This document shows, piece by piece, positions 1 to 5,658 of a stretch of DNA of 5,658 bases. The notes beneath the pieces were generated by a model, which searched no databases, was not told where the DNA came from, and was given only the letters and a program-made list of their open reading frames with translations. Both the position numbers and the translations under genes were made by a program. Each line of letters opens with the position of its first letter. The first letter of the stretch is position 1. Source of the stretch: an uncultured Macromonas sp. (GTDB lineage: Bacteria; Pseudomonadota; Gammaproteobacteria; Burkholderiales; Burkholderiaceae); the NCBI GenBank assembly GCA_946481585.1, contig CAMLOF010000202.1, forward strand, positions 1-5,658, given 5' to 3'.

Positions 1-289
1 TCATGTTCTCGTACACGCTCATGTGCGGGTACAGCGCGTAGCTCTGGAACACCATGGCCAGATCACGCTTGCTCGATGCCAGGTGGGTGATGTCGCGGCC
101 GTCCAGCAGCAGCTTGCCGCCGTCGATGGTTTCCAGACCCGCGATCAGGCGCAGCAGGGTGGATTTGCCACAACCCGATGGGCCGACGAACACCACGAAC
201 TCGCCTTTCTCGATGGACAAGTCCACCCCCTTGATGGCGCGGTGCTCGCCGAAGTATTTTTCGATGCCTTGAAGTTGAAGGAACGACAT
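1..289 (-). CDS. mtlK: Polyol ABC transporter ATP-binding protein (MtlK/SmoK type, MalK/UgpC family), C-terminal part missing
   Basis: This is the ATPase that powers the importer encoded upstream of it; it acts on the cytoplasmic face of the inner membrane. Only the first 96 residues are present because the gene runs off the left edge. They begin [14 protein letters not shown] and include a textbook Walker [10 protein letters not shown], at residues 36-44. The Q-loop region follows, [11 protein letters not shown], with Gln82. The signature LSGGQ, Walker B and the C-terminal regulatory domain would lie outside the window; whole family members are about 330-370 residues. The ATG at 289 is preceded by AGGAG with a 6-base spacer, so the start is well supported. 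It begins 38 bases after the stop of the second permease, in the same direction, as last visible gene of the operon. The nucleotide-binding domain alone does not define the substrate. The polyol assignment, and so the symbol, rests on the neighbours; a MalK- or UgpC-like label would fit equally well. Confidence 0.93.
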   Translation of the reverse strand, partial: MSFLQLQGIEKYFGEHRAIKGVDLSIEKGEFVVFVGPSGCGKSTLLRLIAGLETIDGGKLLLDGRDITHLASSKRDLAMVFQSYALYPHMSVYENM

Positions 290-327
290 GGTGGACTCCT
301 GTCTTTCGTGATGGGTATTGGGCGCGC

Positions 328-1158
328 TCACTTGACGGCGCCGAAGGTCAAGCCCTGCACCAGTTGCTTCTGGCTGAACCAGCCAAAAACGACGATGGGG
401 GCAATGGCCAGCAGGGAGGCCGCGGACAGCTTGGCCCAGAACAAGCCCTCGGGGCTGGAGTAGCTGGCAATCAGTGTGGCCAGCGTGCCGCCATTGGCAG
501 AGGTGAGGTTGAGACTCCAGAACGCTTCGTTCCAGCTCAGCACCAGGCACAGCAGGCCAGTGGAGGCCAGCCCGCCCATGCCCAGCGGCAACAGCACGTA
601 GCGGAACTCCTGCCACAACGTGGCGCCGTCCATGCGCGAAGCCTCCAGGATCTCGTGGGGGATGTCCTTGAAGTGCGAATAGAGCATCCACACCATGATC
701 GGCAGGTTCGACAGCGTGAAGACGATGATCAGGGCGAGCTGTGTGTCCAGCAGGTGCGCCTTCTGCGCCAGCACATAGATGGGCACCAGCGCCCCCACGG
801 CCGGCATCATCTTGGTCGAGAGCATCCACATCAGGATGTCCTTGGTGTGCTTGCTCTTGAAGAAGGCCATGGAGTACGCCGCTGGCGCTGCAACGACCAG
901 ACCCAGCAGCGTGGACAACACGCTCGTGATCACGGAGTTCTTGGCGTACAGCAGGTAGTCGCTGCGCTCCTGCACCTCGTGGAAATTGGCCAGTGTGGGC
1001 TCGAACACCAGCAGCGGTGGCACCGAAATGGCCTGCAACTCGGTCTTGAATGCCGTGAGCAACAGCCAGAACAAGGGAAAGAACAGCATCAGCGTGACGG
1101 CCCAGGCCACCAGCGTGCGGATCACGAGGACAGGAGAGAGACGGGAAGGACGAGACAT
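328..1158 (-). CDS. mtlG: Polyol ABC transporter permease (MtlG/SmoG type)
   Basis: This is the second inner-membrane permease of the importer, 276 residues from the ATG at 1158. Hydrophobic segments near residues 12-36, 74-98, 107-130, 140-160, 198-214 and 243-263 fit six membrane helices, usual for this family. The cytoplasmic EAA loop that docks on the ATPase is clear: EASRMDGA from residue 172, Gly178 conserved, closing with LLPL around 189-192. The tail, [12 protein letters not shown], matches the (V/K)GLT.GAVK ending typical of MalG-like carbohydrate permeases. An in-frame GTG at 1173 would add five residues and overlap the upstream stop as GTGA. I prefer the ATG because GAGGG at 1167-1171 lies 8 bases before it and the protein then starts MSRPSRL, as expected for the family. 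The ribosome site overlaps the upstream gene's TGA, suggesting translational coupling. Permease and family are certain; the polyol substrate is inferred from resemblance to MtlG/SmoG and from the binding protein. Confidence 0.93.
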   Translation of the reverse strand: MSRPSRLSPVLVIRTLVAWAVTLMLFFPLFWLLLTAFKTELQAISVPPLLVFEPTLANFHEVQERSDYLLYAKNSVITSVLSTLLGLVVAAPAAYSMAFFKSKHTKDILMWMLSTKMMPAVGALVPIYVLAQKAHLLDTQLALIIVFTLSNLPIMVWMLYSHFKDIPHEILEASRMDGATLWQEFRYVLLPLGMGGLASTGLLCLVLSWNEAFWSLNLTSANGGTLATLIASYSSPEGLFWAKLSAASLLAIAPIVVFGWFSQKQLVQGLTFGAVK

Positions 1159-1169
1159 GTTGGCAGCCC

Positions 1170-2030
1170 TCACTTTTCCAGGTTCTTGCCGACCATGCGG
1201 ATCATGAAGATCGCCGCGATGTTGGCCAGCACCACGGCCATCAGCGCGCCCGCCGAAGCCACACCGGCATCAAAGCCCAGCAGCGCCTGCTTGAAGATCA
1301 GGTAGGCCAGGTTGGTGCTCGCGTCACCCGGGCCTCCACCCGTAGTGGTGTAGATCTCGGCGAAGACGCTGAGCAGGAAGATGAGTTCGATCATCACCAC
1401 CACGGCCACCGAGCGGCCCAGGTGCGGGATGTACAGGTAACGCAACTGCTGCAGGTAGTTGGCGCCGTCCATGCGGGCGGCCTCCAACTGCTCGCGGTTC
1501 ATGCTCTGCAGCGCCGTCATGAAGATGAGGGTGGCAAACGGCAGCCACTGCCACGCCACCATCAGGATCACCGAAAACAGCGGGTGATCGGTCAGCCAAT
1601 CCACGGGCGTGGCGCCAAAGAACTGCCACACCTGCGCAAGCACGCCGTAGATCGGGTTCATCATCATGTGCTTCCACAGCAGGGCATTCACTGTGGGCAT
1701 GACGAAGAACGGCGAGATCAGCAACACGCGCACCAGGCCGCGCCCGGGGAACGGTTCGTCAATCAGCAGCGCCAGCGCGATGCCCAGCACCACCGTGATT
1801 GCAATCACGCTGCCCAGCAGCAGCAATGTGTTGAGCACTGCGGGCCAGAAGGACGGATCGGTCACGAAGAACTCGAAGTTCTCCAGTCCGACGAAACCCG
1901 TCTGTTCCGGAGACAGCAAGTTGTAGCGGATGGTCGAAAAGTAGATCGACATCACCAGCGGCACGATCATCCAGAGGAAGAGCGTGGCGATGGCGGGCGT
2001 CATCAGGACGCGGGGAAGGAAGCGTTTCAT
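1170..2030 (-). CDS. mtlF: Polyol ABC transporter permease (MtlF/SmoF type)
   Basis: This is the first inner-membrane permease, 286 residues, expected to pair with the following permease to form the transport channel. Hydrophobic stretches near residues 11-31, 63-90, 101-121, 152-175, 205-226 and 259-278 fit six helices. The EAA loop reads EAARMDGA from residue 183, with IPHLG at 201-205. The late [12 protein letters not shown] segment (228-239) is characteristic of MalF-like sugar permeases. The N-terminus [20 protein letters not shown] resembles MtlF/SmoF proteins. The start at ATG 2030 is chosen on that basis, although no good Shine-Dalgarno precedes it. An in-frame GTG at 2072 has GGAG nine bases upstream, but it would add a polar 14-residue extension (MERCDCAPPL...) and lies inside a hairpin stem, so I judge it less likely. 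An 82-base gap holding a terminator-like hairpin separates it from the binding-protein gene. Its stop is 11 bases from the next start. Substrate inferred from family resemblance. Confidence 0.93.
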   Translation of the reverse strand: MKRFLPRVLMTPAIATLFLWMIVPLVMSIYFSTIRYNLLSPEQTGFVGLENFEFFVTDPSFWPAVLNTLLLLGSVIAITVVLGIALALLIDEPFPGRGLVRVLLISPFFVMPTVNALLWKHMMMNPIYGVLAQVWQFFGATPVDWLTDHPLFSVILMVAWQWLPFATLIFMTALQSMNREQLEAARMDGANYLQQLRYLYIPHLGRSVAVVVMIELIFLLSVFAEIYTTTGGGPGDASTNLAYLIFKQALLGFDAGVASAGALMAVVLANIAAIFMIRMVGKNLEK

Positions 2031-2039
2031 GCTGAAGCC

Positions 2040-2073
2040 AAAAAGAGGTGGAGCGCAGTCGCACCGCTCCACC
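2040..2073 (-). terminator. Intrinsic terminator-like hairpin between binding-protein and permease genes (probable attenuator)
   Basis: Read on the minus strand, GGTGGAGCG (2073-2065) and CGCTCCACC (2055-2047) form a perfect 9-bp stem with seven G-C pairs around a 9-base loop. TCTTTTT (2046-2040) follows immediately. This is the form of a Rho-independent terminator. It begins 39 bases past the stop of the binding-protein gene and ends 9 bases before the permease ATG, so the rest of the operon needs read-through. In ABC import operons, an intergenic structure here commonly sets a high ratio of binding protein to membrane components, either by partial termination or by protecting the upstream mRNA from 3' decay. 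The structure is seen in the sequence; its efficiency is unknown. The uridine tract is short and interrupted by one C, which fits partial termination. Confidence 0.7.
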
Positions 2074-2112
2074 CAAGATCACTCCGTCAATTTGCGACAG
2101 TGAGCACGGAAC

Positions 2113-3420
2113 TCACTTGTAGTAACCAGCCTTGCGCATCTCACGCTCGGCCGCCTGCTGACCAGCTTTCAGCGCTGCGTCTACAGTGGTCTTGCCCGCC
2201 AGGGCCGCGCTGATCTGCTGGCCGACAGCGACACCGATGGTCTGGAACTCGGGGATGGCCGCGAACTGCACACCCACGTACGGCGACTTGGGCAGCGTGC
2301 TGTCGTTGGGGTTCGCCGTGTGAATGGCCACCGACTCGGCATCCGCGAACACCGCAGCCTTCCTGAACTCGGCATTGGCGTAGGTGCTCTTGCGCGTACC
2401 GGTCGGCACACGGCCCCAGCCATTGGTCTTGCCCACCAAGTCGATGTAATCCTTGGATGTCGCCCAGGTCACAAACTTCTGCGCGGCATCGGCCTTCTTG
2501 GTGCTGGCCGGAATGCCCAGCGCCCAGGCCCACAGCCAGTTGGAACCCTTGGGCGTCACTTTCACAGGCGCAGGGGCGAAGGCCACCTTGTCAGCCACCT
2601 TCGATTGAGCCGGGTCGGTGATGAAGGACGCAGCGATGGTCGCGTCGATCCACATGCCGCACTTGCCCTCGTTGTACAGCGCCAGGATCTCGTTGAAGCT
2701 GTTGGACGCGGAACCGGGAGGCGCAGCCTTGTTCATCAGGTCCACATAGAAGCTGACGGCGTCATGCCAGGGCTTGCTGTCCACCTGCGGTTTCCACTCC
2801 ATGTTGAACCACTGGCCGCCAAAGGTGTTCACCATGGTTGTCAGGAACGCCATGTTGTCGCCCCAGCCCGGCTTGCCGCGCAGGCAGATGCCGTACACAC
2901 CATTGGCCTTGTCGGTCATCTTGACGGCAGCACTTGCCACTTCGTCCCAGGTTGGGGGATCACTGAACTTCACGCCAGCCTTGGCGGCCAGGTCCTTGCG
3001 GTACATCAGCATGGAGCTTTCGCCATAGAACGGCACGGCGTAGAGCTTGCCGTCAACGCTCAGACCATTGCGCATGGCAGGCAGCAGGTCATCGACGTTG
3101 TACTTGGCATCGGTCTTGATTTCCTTGAGCCAGCCCTTCTTGCCCCAGATCGGGGTTTCGTACATGCCAATGGTCATCACGTCAAACTGCCCGCCCTTGG
3201 TGGCGATGTCGGTCGTGACGCGCTGACGCAAAACGCCCTCTTCCAGGGTGACCCACTTGAGCTTGATGTCCGGATTGGCGTCTTCGAAATGCTTGGAAAG
3301 CTTCTGCATTTCGATCATGTGACCGTTGTTGACGGTGGCGATCACGAGTTCGGTGGCCGCATGAGCCATGCCAGTGGCGAGCACGGACGCGGCAAGAACG
3401 GCTGAAAGTTTGAATTTCAC
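2113..3420 (-). CDS. mtlE: Periplasmic polyol-binding protein of ABC transporter (MtlE/SmoE type, solute-binding family 1)
   Basis: This is the periplasmic receptor that binds the substrate and delivers it to the permeases: 435 residues, normal for the family. The N-terminus is a classic Sec signal peptide: MKFK, a hydrophobic core, then GMAHA with likely cleavage after Ala21. There is no lipobox cysteine, so it should be soluble. The mature start ATELVIATVNNGHMIEMQKL, then QRVTTDIATKGGQFDVMTIG (67-86), YAVPFYGESSM (127-137), GICLRGKPGWGDNM (177-190) and KCGMWIDATIAASF (253-266) closely resemble, from memory, mannitol/sorbitol-binding MtlE and SmoE. The C-terminus AEREMRKAGYYK also fits. The start is GTG at 3420, fixed by AGGAG with a 6-base spacer and by the signal peptide. 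The open frame continues 41 codons upstream, but that extension is not signal-like. The mature protein has only two cysteines, Cys179 and Cys254, which could form a disulfide. It is first in the operon. Which polyol it prefers (mannitol, sorbitol or arabitol) cannot be read from sequence. Confidence 0.95.
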   Translation of the reverse strand: MKFKLSAVLAASVLATGMAHAATELVIATVNNGHMIEMQKLSKHFEDANPDIKLKWVTLEEGVLRQRVTTDIATKGGQFDVMTIGMYETPIWGKKGWLKEIKTDAKYNVDDLLPAMRNGLSVDGKLYAVPFYGESSMLMYRKDLAAKAGVKFSDPPTWDEVASAAVKMTDKANGVYGICLRGKPGWGDNMAFLTTMVNTFGGQWFNMEWKPQVDSKPWHDAVSFYVDLMNKAAPPGSASNSFNEILALYNEGKCGMWIDATIAASFITDPAQSKVADKVAFAPAPVKVTPKGSNWLWAWALGIPASTKKADAAQKFVTWATSKDYIDLVGKTNGWGRVPTGTRKSTYANAEFRKAAVFADAESVAIHTANPNDSTLPKSPYVGVQFAAIPEFQTIGVAVGQQISAALAGKTTVDAALKAGQQAAEREMRKAGYYK

Positions 3421-3426
3421 TTGTGT

Positions 3427-3431
3427 CTCCT
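3427..3431 (-). promoter_or_regulatory. Ribosome binding site deciding the GTG start of the binding-protein gene
   Basis: On the minus strand the sequence is AGGAG-ACACAA-GTG. This is a strong Shine-Dalgarno at 6-base spacing in front of the GTG at 3420. It settles the start against upstream in-frame codons, and the signal peptide begins directly at this GTG. Confidence 0.85.
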
Positions 3432-3527
3432 GGGACGTTGTTGACAGAAAACGGCTGCATCTGACCGTGGAACCGAATTCTTCCAGCCTCTGTTGCCGAT
3501 GTTTGTACAAAACCCGTGAACAAAAAT

Positions 3528-3548
3528 ACTTTATTGCGCACAAATATA
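3528..3548 (-). promoter_or_regulatory. Possible -10 region of the transporter operon promoter
   Basis: Two -10-like hexamers lie on the minus strand: TATATT (3548-3543, five of six matches to TATAAT) and TAAAGT (3533-3528, four of six). Neither has a convincing -35 box at 16-18 bases, which would fit a promoter that needs an activator. Transcription starting just downstream would give a leader of roughly 100-115 bases before the GTG at 3420. The placement is tentative and rests on base composition and hexamer matching only. Confidence 0.3.
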
Positions 3549-3549
3549 A

Positions 3550-3567
3550 GGAATATCCCTATATTCC
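3550..3567. promoter_or_regulatory. Perfect inverted repeat, candidate operator of the transporter operon
   Basis: GGAATATCCCTATATTCC has perfect 7-base arms (GGAATAT/ATATTCC) around a 4-base spacer. It is centred about 138 bases upstream of the binding-protein start and 133 bases upstream of metG, in the most AT-rich part of the window. It directly abuts the best -10-like hexamer for the leftward operon (minus-strand TATATT, 3548-3543), where a bound regulator could affect transcription. It is too short to be a useful RNA hairpin and no T-run follows it. I do not recognise it as the site of a named regulator; the related mannitol operon of Pseudomonas is controlled by the AraC-type MtlR, whose sites I cannot match here. 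Confidence 0.4.
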
Positions 3568-3657
3568 GCCTTAGAGTACCAATTCATTGATTTCGGGCAA
3601 GACCTTCAAACGGCGCTTGCCTCGGCCACACCCAGGTGGGGACAAGTGCCAACTCAG

Positions 3658-3663
3658 TAAAAT
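3658..3663 (+). promoter_or_regulatory. Possible -10 box of metG
   Basis: TAAAAT matches the sigma-70 -10 consensus at five of six positions and lies 28 bases before the metG ATG, giving a leader of about 20 bases. The bases at -35 distance (GGTGGG and neighbours) do not resemble TTGACA, so this is weak. Nothing better is visible between 3570 and 3691. Confidence 0.3.
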
Positions 3664-3691
3664 CAAAAGCTTGCCTGTCAGGACCCACCAA

Positions 3692-5658
3692 ATGAGCTCG
3701 CGCCCCGCACCACGCCGTTTCTTCGTCACCACCGCCCTGCCTTACGCCAACGGCAACTTCCACATCGGCCACATCATGGAGTACATCCAGGCCGACATCT
3801 GGGTGCGCATGCAGCGCATGCACGGGCACGAGGTGCACTTCGTGGGCGCCGACGACGCCCATGGCGCGCCCATCATGATCGCCGCTGAAAAGGCCGGCAA
3901 GACGCCGCAGCAGTTCGTGGCCGACATTGCCGCCGGGCGTGCCCAGTACCTGGAAGGCTTCCACGTGAAGTTCGACAACTGGCACAGCACCGACGGCCCC
4001 GAGAACCACGAACTGGCACAGCGCATCTACCTCGACCTCAAGGCCAACGGGCTCATCAGCACCAAGACCATCGAACAGTTCTTCGACCCCGAGAAGAACA
4101 TGTTCCTGCCCGACCGCTTCATCAAGGGCGAATGCCCCAAGTGCGGCGCCAAGGACCAGTACGGCGACTCCTGCGAAAGCTGCGGCGCCGTCTACGCCCC
4201 CACCGAACTGAAGAACCCCTACTCCGCGCTGTCCGGCGCCACGCCGGTGCTGCGCACCTCCGAGCACTACTTCTTCAAGCTCAGCGACCCGCGCTGCATC
4301 GAATTCCTGGAAAACTGGACCGCCGAACCCGGCCGCCTGCAGCCGGAAGTGCTCAACAAGATCAAGGAATGGTTCGCCAAGGACGAAGAAGGCAATGGCG
4401 GCCTGGGCGACTGGGACATCTCGCGCGACGCGCCCTACTTCGGCATCGAGATCCCCGACGCGCCGGGCAAGTACTTCTACGTCTGGCTGGACGCCCCCAT
4501 CGGCTACCTGGCCAGCCTGAAGAACCACTTTGCCAAGGGCCAGGCTGCCAACCACTGGCACGAAGCCTCGCGCACCCAGCAGTCCTACGACGAGTTCGTG
4601 GCAGACCCGGCAGTGGAGCAGGTTCACTTCATCGGCAAGGACATCACCTACTTCCACACCCTGTTCTGGCCCGCCATGCTGCAGTTCAGCGGCCGCAAGA
4701 CGCCCAGCCAGGTGAACGTGCACGGCTTCATCACCGTCAACGGCGGCGAGAAGATGAGCAAGAGCCGCGGCACCGGCCTGGACCCTCTCAAATACCTGGG
4801 TCTGGGCATGAACCCCGAGTGGCTGCGCTACTACCTGGCAGCCAAGCTCAACAGCCGCGTGGAAGACGTGGACTTCAACCCCGAAGACTTCGTGGCCCGC
4901 GTCAACAGCGACCTGGTGGGCAAGTACATCAACATCGCTTCGCGTGCGGCTGGCTTCATTGCCAAGCGCTTTGGCGGCAAGCTGGGCGCCATCTCTGCCG
5001 ACGGTGAGGCCCTGCTCGACCACCTGCAGACCGCCGTGCCCGGCGTGGCCGAGCTGCTGGCCGAACGCGAATACGGCAAGGCCATCCGCGAGACCATGGC
5101 CCTGGCCGACCGCGTGAACGAATACGTGGACCAGAACAAGCCTTGGGAACTGGCCAAGCAAGAGGGCATGGACGCCCGCCTGCAAGACGTGTGCACGGTG
5201 TGTATCGAATCGTTCCGTGTGCTCACCGCCCTGCTCAAGCCCGTGCTGCCCGCGCTGGCCGCACAGGTCGAAGCCTTCCTGCAGTGCGAGCCGCTCAACT
5301 ACGTCAACGCCACCACGCCGCTGGGCGCGGGCCACGCCATCGGCGCGTACCAACACCTCATGCAGCGTGTGGACATCAAGTTGCTGGAGGCCCTGTTCGA
5401 GCCGCCAGCGGCACCCGAACCCGAGAAAACCGTGCCCGGCGGCGAAGAGATCGCTCCCACCATCTCCATCGACGACTTTGCCAAGGTGGACCTGCGCATT
5501 GCCCGCATCGAGGCCTGCGAGCCGGTGGAAGGCTCCACCAAGCTGCTGCGCCTGACGCTGGATGTGGGCGAAGGCCGCACGCGAAACGTGTTCAGTGGCA
5601 TTGCCAGCATGTACAAGCCCGAAGACCTGGTTGGCAAACTCACCGTGATGGTGGCCAA
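3692..5658 (+). CDS. metG: Methionyl-tRNA synthetase (class I), extreme C-terminus missing
   Basis: This essential cytoplasmic enzyme charges tRNA-Met with methionine using ATP. The window holds 655 full codons; E. coli MetG has 677 residues, so about 30-35 residues are cut by the right edge. Catalytic motifs are in order: ALPYANG (16-22), HIGH (24-27), and KMSKS (354-358). The methionine-pocket region [12 protein letters not shown] covers 261-272, and [14 protein letters not shown] covers 313-326. The zinc knuckle has four cysteines, Cys148, Cys151, Cys161 and Cys164, the one-knuckle E. coli arrangement. The anticodon-binding helical domain follows from about 390 to 565. A proline/glutamate-rich linker (about 570-590) leads to the C-terminal tRNA-binding OB-fold domain (EMAP-II/Trbp111 type), beginning [17 protein letters not shown] and including RNVFSGI. 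The ATG at 3692 has AGGA at 3680-3683, eight bases upstream. All key residues are present. It is divergent from the transporter operon, with no functional link expected. Confidence 0.98.
   Translation, partial: MSSRPAPRRFFVTTALPYANGNFHIGHIMEYIQADIWVRMQRMHGHEVHFVGADDAHGAPIMIAAEKAGKTPQQFVADIAAGRAQYLEGFHVKFDNWHSTDGPENHELAQRIYLDLKANGLISTKTIEQFFDPEKNMFLPDRFIKGECPKCGAKDQYGDSCESCGAVYAPTELKNPYSALSGATPVLRTSEHYFFKLSDPRCIEFLENWTAEPGRLQPEVLNKIKEWFAKDEEGNGGLGDWDISRDAPYFGIEIPDAPGKYFYVWLDAPIGYLASLKNHFAKGQAANHWHEASRTQQSYDEFVADPAVEQVHFIGKDITYFHTLFWPAMLQFSGRKTPSQVNVHGFITVNGGEKMSKSRGTGLDPLKYLGLGMNPEWLRYYLAAKLNSRVEDVDFNPEDFVARVNSDLVGKYINIASRAAGFIAKRFGGKLGAISADGEALLDHLQTAVPGVAELLAEREYGKAIRETMALADRVNEYVDQNKPWELAKQEGMDARLQDVCTVCIESFRVLTALLKPVLPALAAQVEAFLQCEPLNYVNATTPLGAGHAIGAYQHLMQRVDIKLLEALFEPPAAPEPEKTVPGGEEIAPTISIDDFAKVDLRIARIEACEPVEGSTKLLRLTLDVGEGRTRNVFSGIASMYKPEDLVGKLTVMVA

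Larger units (their letters stand above)
3421..3691. other. Divergent intergenic region between the transporter operon and metG
   Basis: These 271 bases hold the regulatory sites for both directions and no credible gene. The middle (about 3515-3595) is markedly AT-rich compared with the GC-rich coding DNA on both sides. Besides the 18-base inverted repeat and hexamers listed separately, it contains a perfect 10-base palindrome TTTGTACAAA (3502-3511), TGCGCA within TTGCGCACAA (3534-3543), an inverted pair GGCAAG/CTTGCC (3596-3601, 3616-3621), and an 8-base direct repeat GCTTGCCT (3615-3622 and 3669-3676). On the leftward transcript TGGAA/TTCCA (3485-3468) could form only a weak 5-bp hairpin. 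I see no riboswitch, tRNA or small-RNA signature. Confidence 0.7.

Noticed and set aside
2320..3405. A 361-codon plus-strand frame opposite the binding-protein gene
   Set aside because: It is antisense to a confidently identified gene and its His/Gly/Arg-rich composition is that of a shadow frame. The same applies to plus-strand frames at 364-1305 and 1422-2213.
3421..3543. N-terminal extension of the binding protein by 41 codons
   Set aside because: The extension (MCAIKYFCSR...) is polar and would bury the signal peptide. The GTG at 3420 has an ideal ribosome site and starts exactly at the signal peptide.
3550..3567. The 18-base inverted repeat as a transcription terminator
   Set aside because: The stem is short and AT-rich, no T-run follows on either strand, and no gene ends nearby; it lies between divergent starts.
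3596..3676. GGCAAG/CTTGCC inverted pair and GCTTGCCT direct repeat as operator or RNA structure
   Set aside because: The arms are only 6-8 bases, widely spaced, and do not extend. This is within what chance allows in a 271-base region.
4132..5007. A 291-codon plus-strand frame inside metG
   Set aside because: It is an off-frame reading of metG, rich in Arg/Pro/Gln, with no domain and no ribosome site.
3584..5356. A 590-codon open frame on the minus strand opposite metG
   Set aside because: It lies wholly antisense to a certain metG with intact motifs. It is rich in Val/Ala/Gly/Leu/His, as expected from the complement of GC-rich codons, and has no recognisable domain. Long antisense frames are common in GC-rich genomes.

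Overview
The window looks like chromosomal DNA of a GC-rich betaproteobacterium, probably Burkholderiales and most likely Comamonadaceae (Acidovorax-like). I infer this from the strong G/C preference at third codon positions, the style of the methionyl-tRNA synthetase, and the sequence of the transporter proteins. No database search was possible, so the genus is a guess.

Layout: two divergent transcription units flank a 271-base AT-rich intergenic region (3421-3691). To the left, on the minus strand, is a four-gene binding-protein-dependent ABC importer. In transcription order it has a periplasmic solute-binding protein (2113-3420), a first inner-membrane permease (1170-2030), a second permease (328-1158), and an ATPase cut by the left edge (1-289). 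Family resemblance points to the polyol (mannitol/sorbitol/arabitol) importers MtlEFGK and SmoEFGK. To the right, on the plus strand, is metG, methionyl-tRNA synthetase (from 3692). It runs off the right edge about 30-35 residues before its expected end.

How the genes work together: the binding protein should capture a sugar alcohol in the periplasm and deliver it to the permease heterodimer. Both permeases carry an EAA loop that docks on the ATPase, whose Walker A and Q-loop are visible. Polyol dehydrogenase, kinase and regulator genes usually accompany such systems, but none is in the window; they may lie beyond the left edge. metG is a housekeeping gene and appears to be only a neighbour.

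Regulatory points: a terminator-like hairpin (9-bp perfect stem, then TCTTTTT) sits between the binding-protein gene and the first permease gene. It would allow much more binding protein than permease to be made. A perfect 7-4-7 inverted repeat, GGAATATCCCTATATTCC, lies in the AT-rich part of the intergenic region and is a candidate operator. Overall this is an ordinary transporter-plus-housekeeping region. I see no mobile element, CRISPR array, RNA gene or undescribed system; the points worth checking are regulatory.
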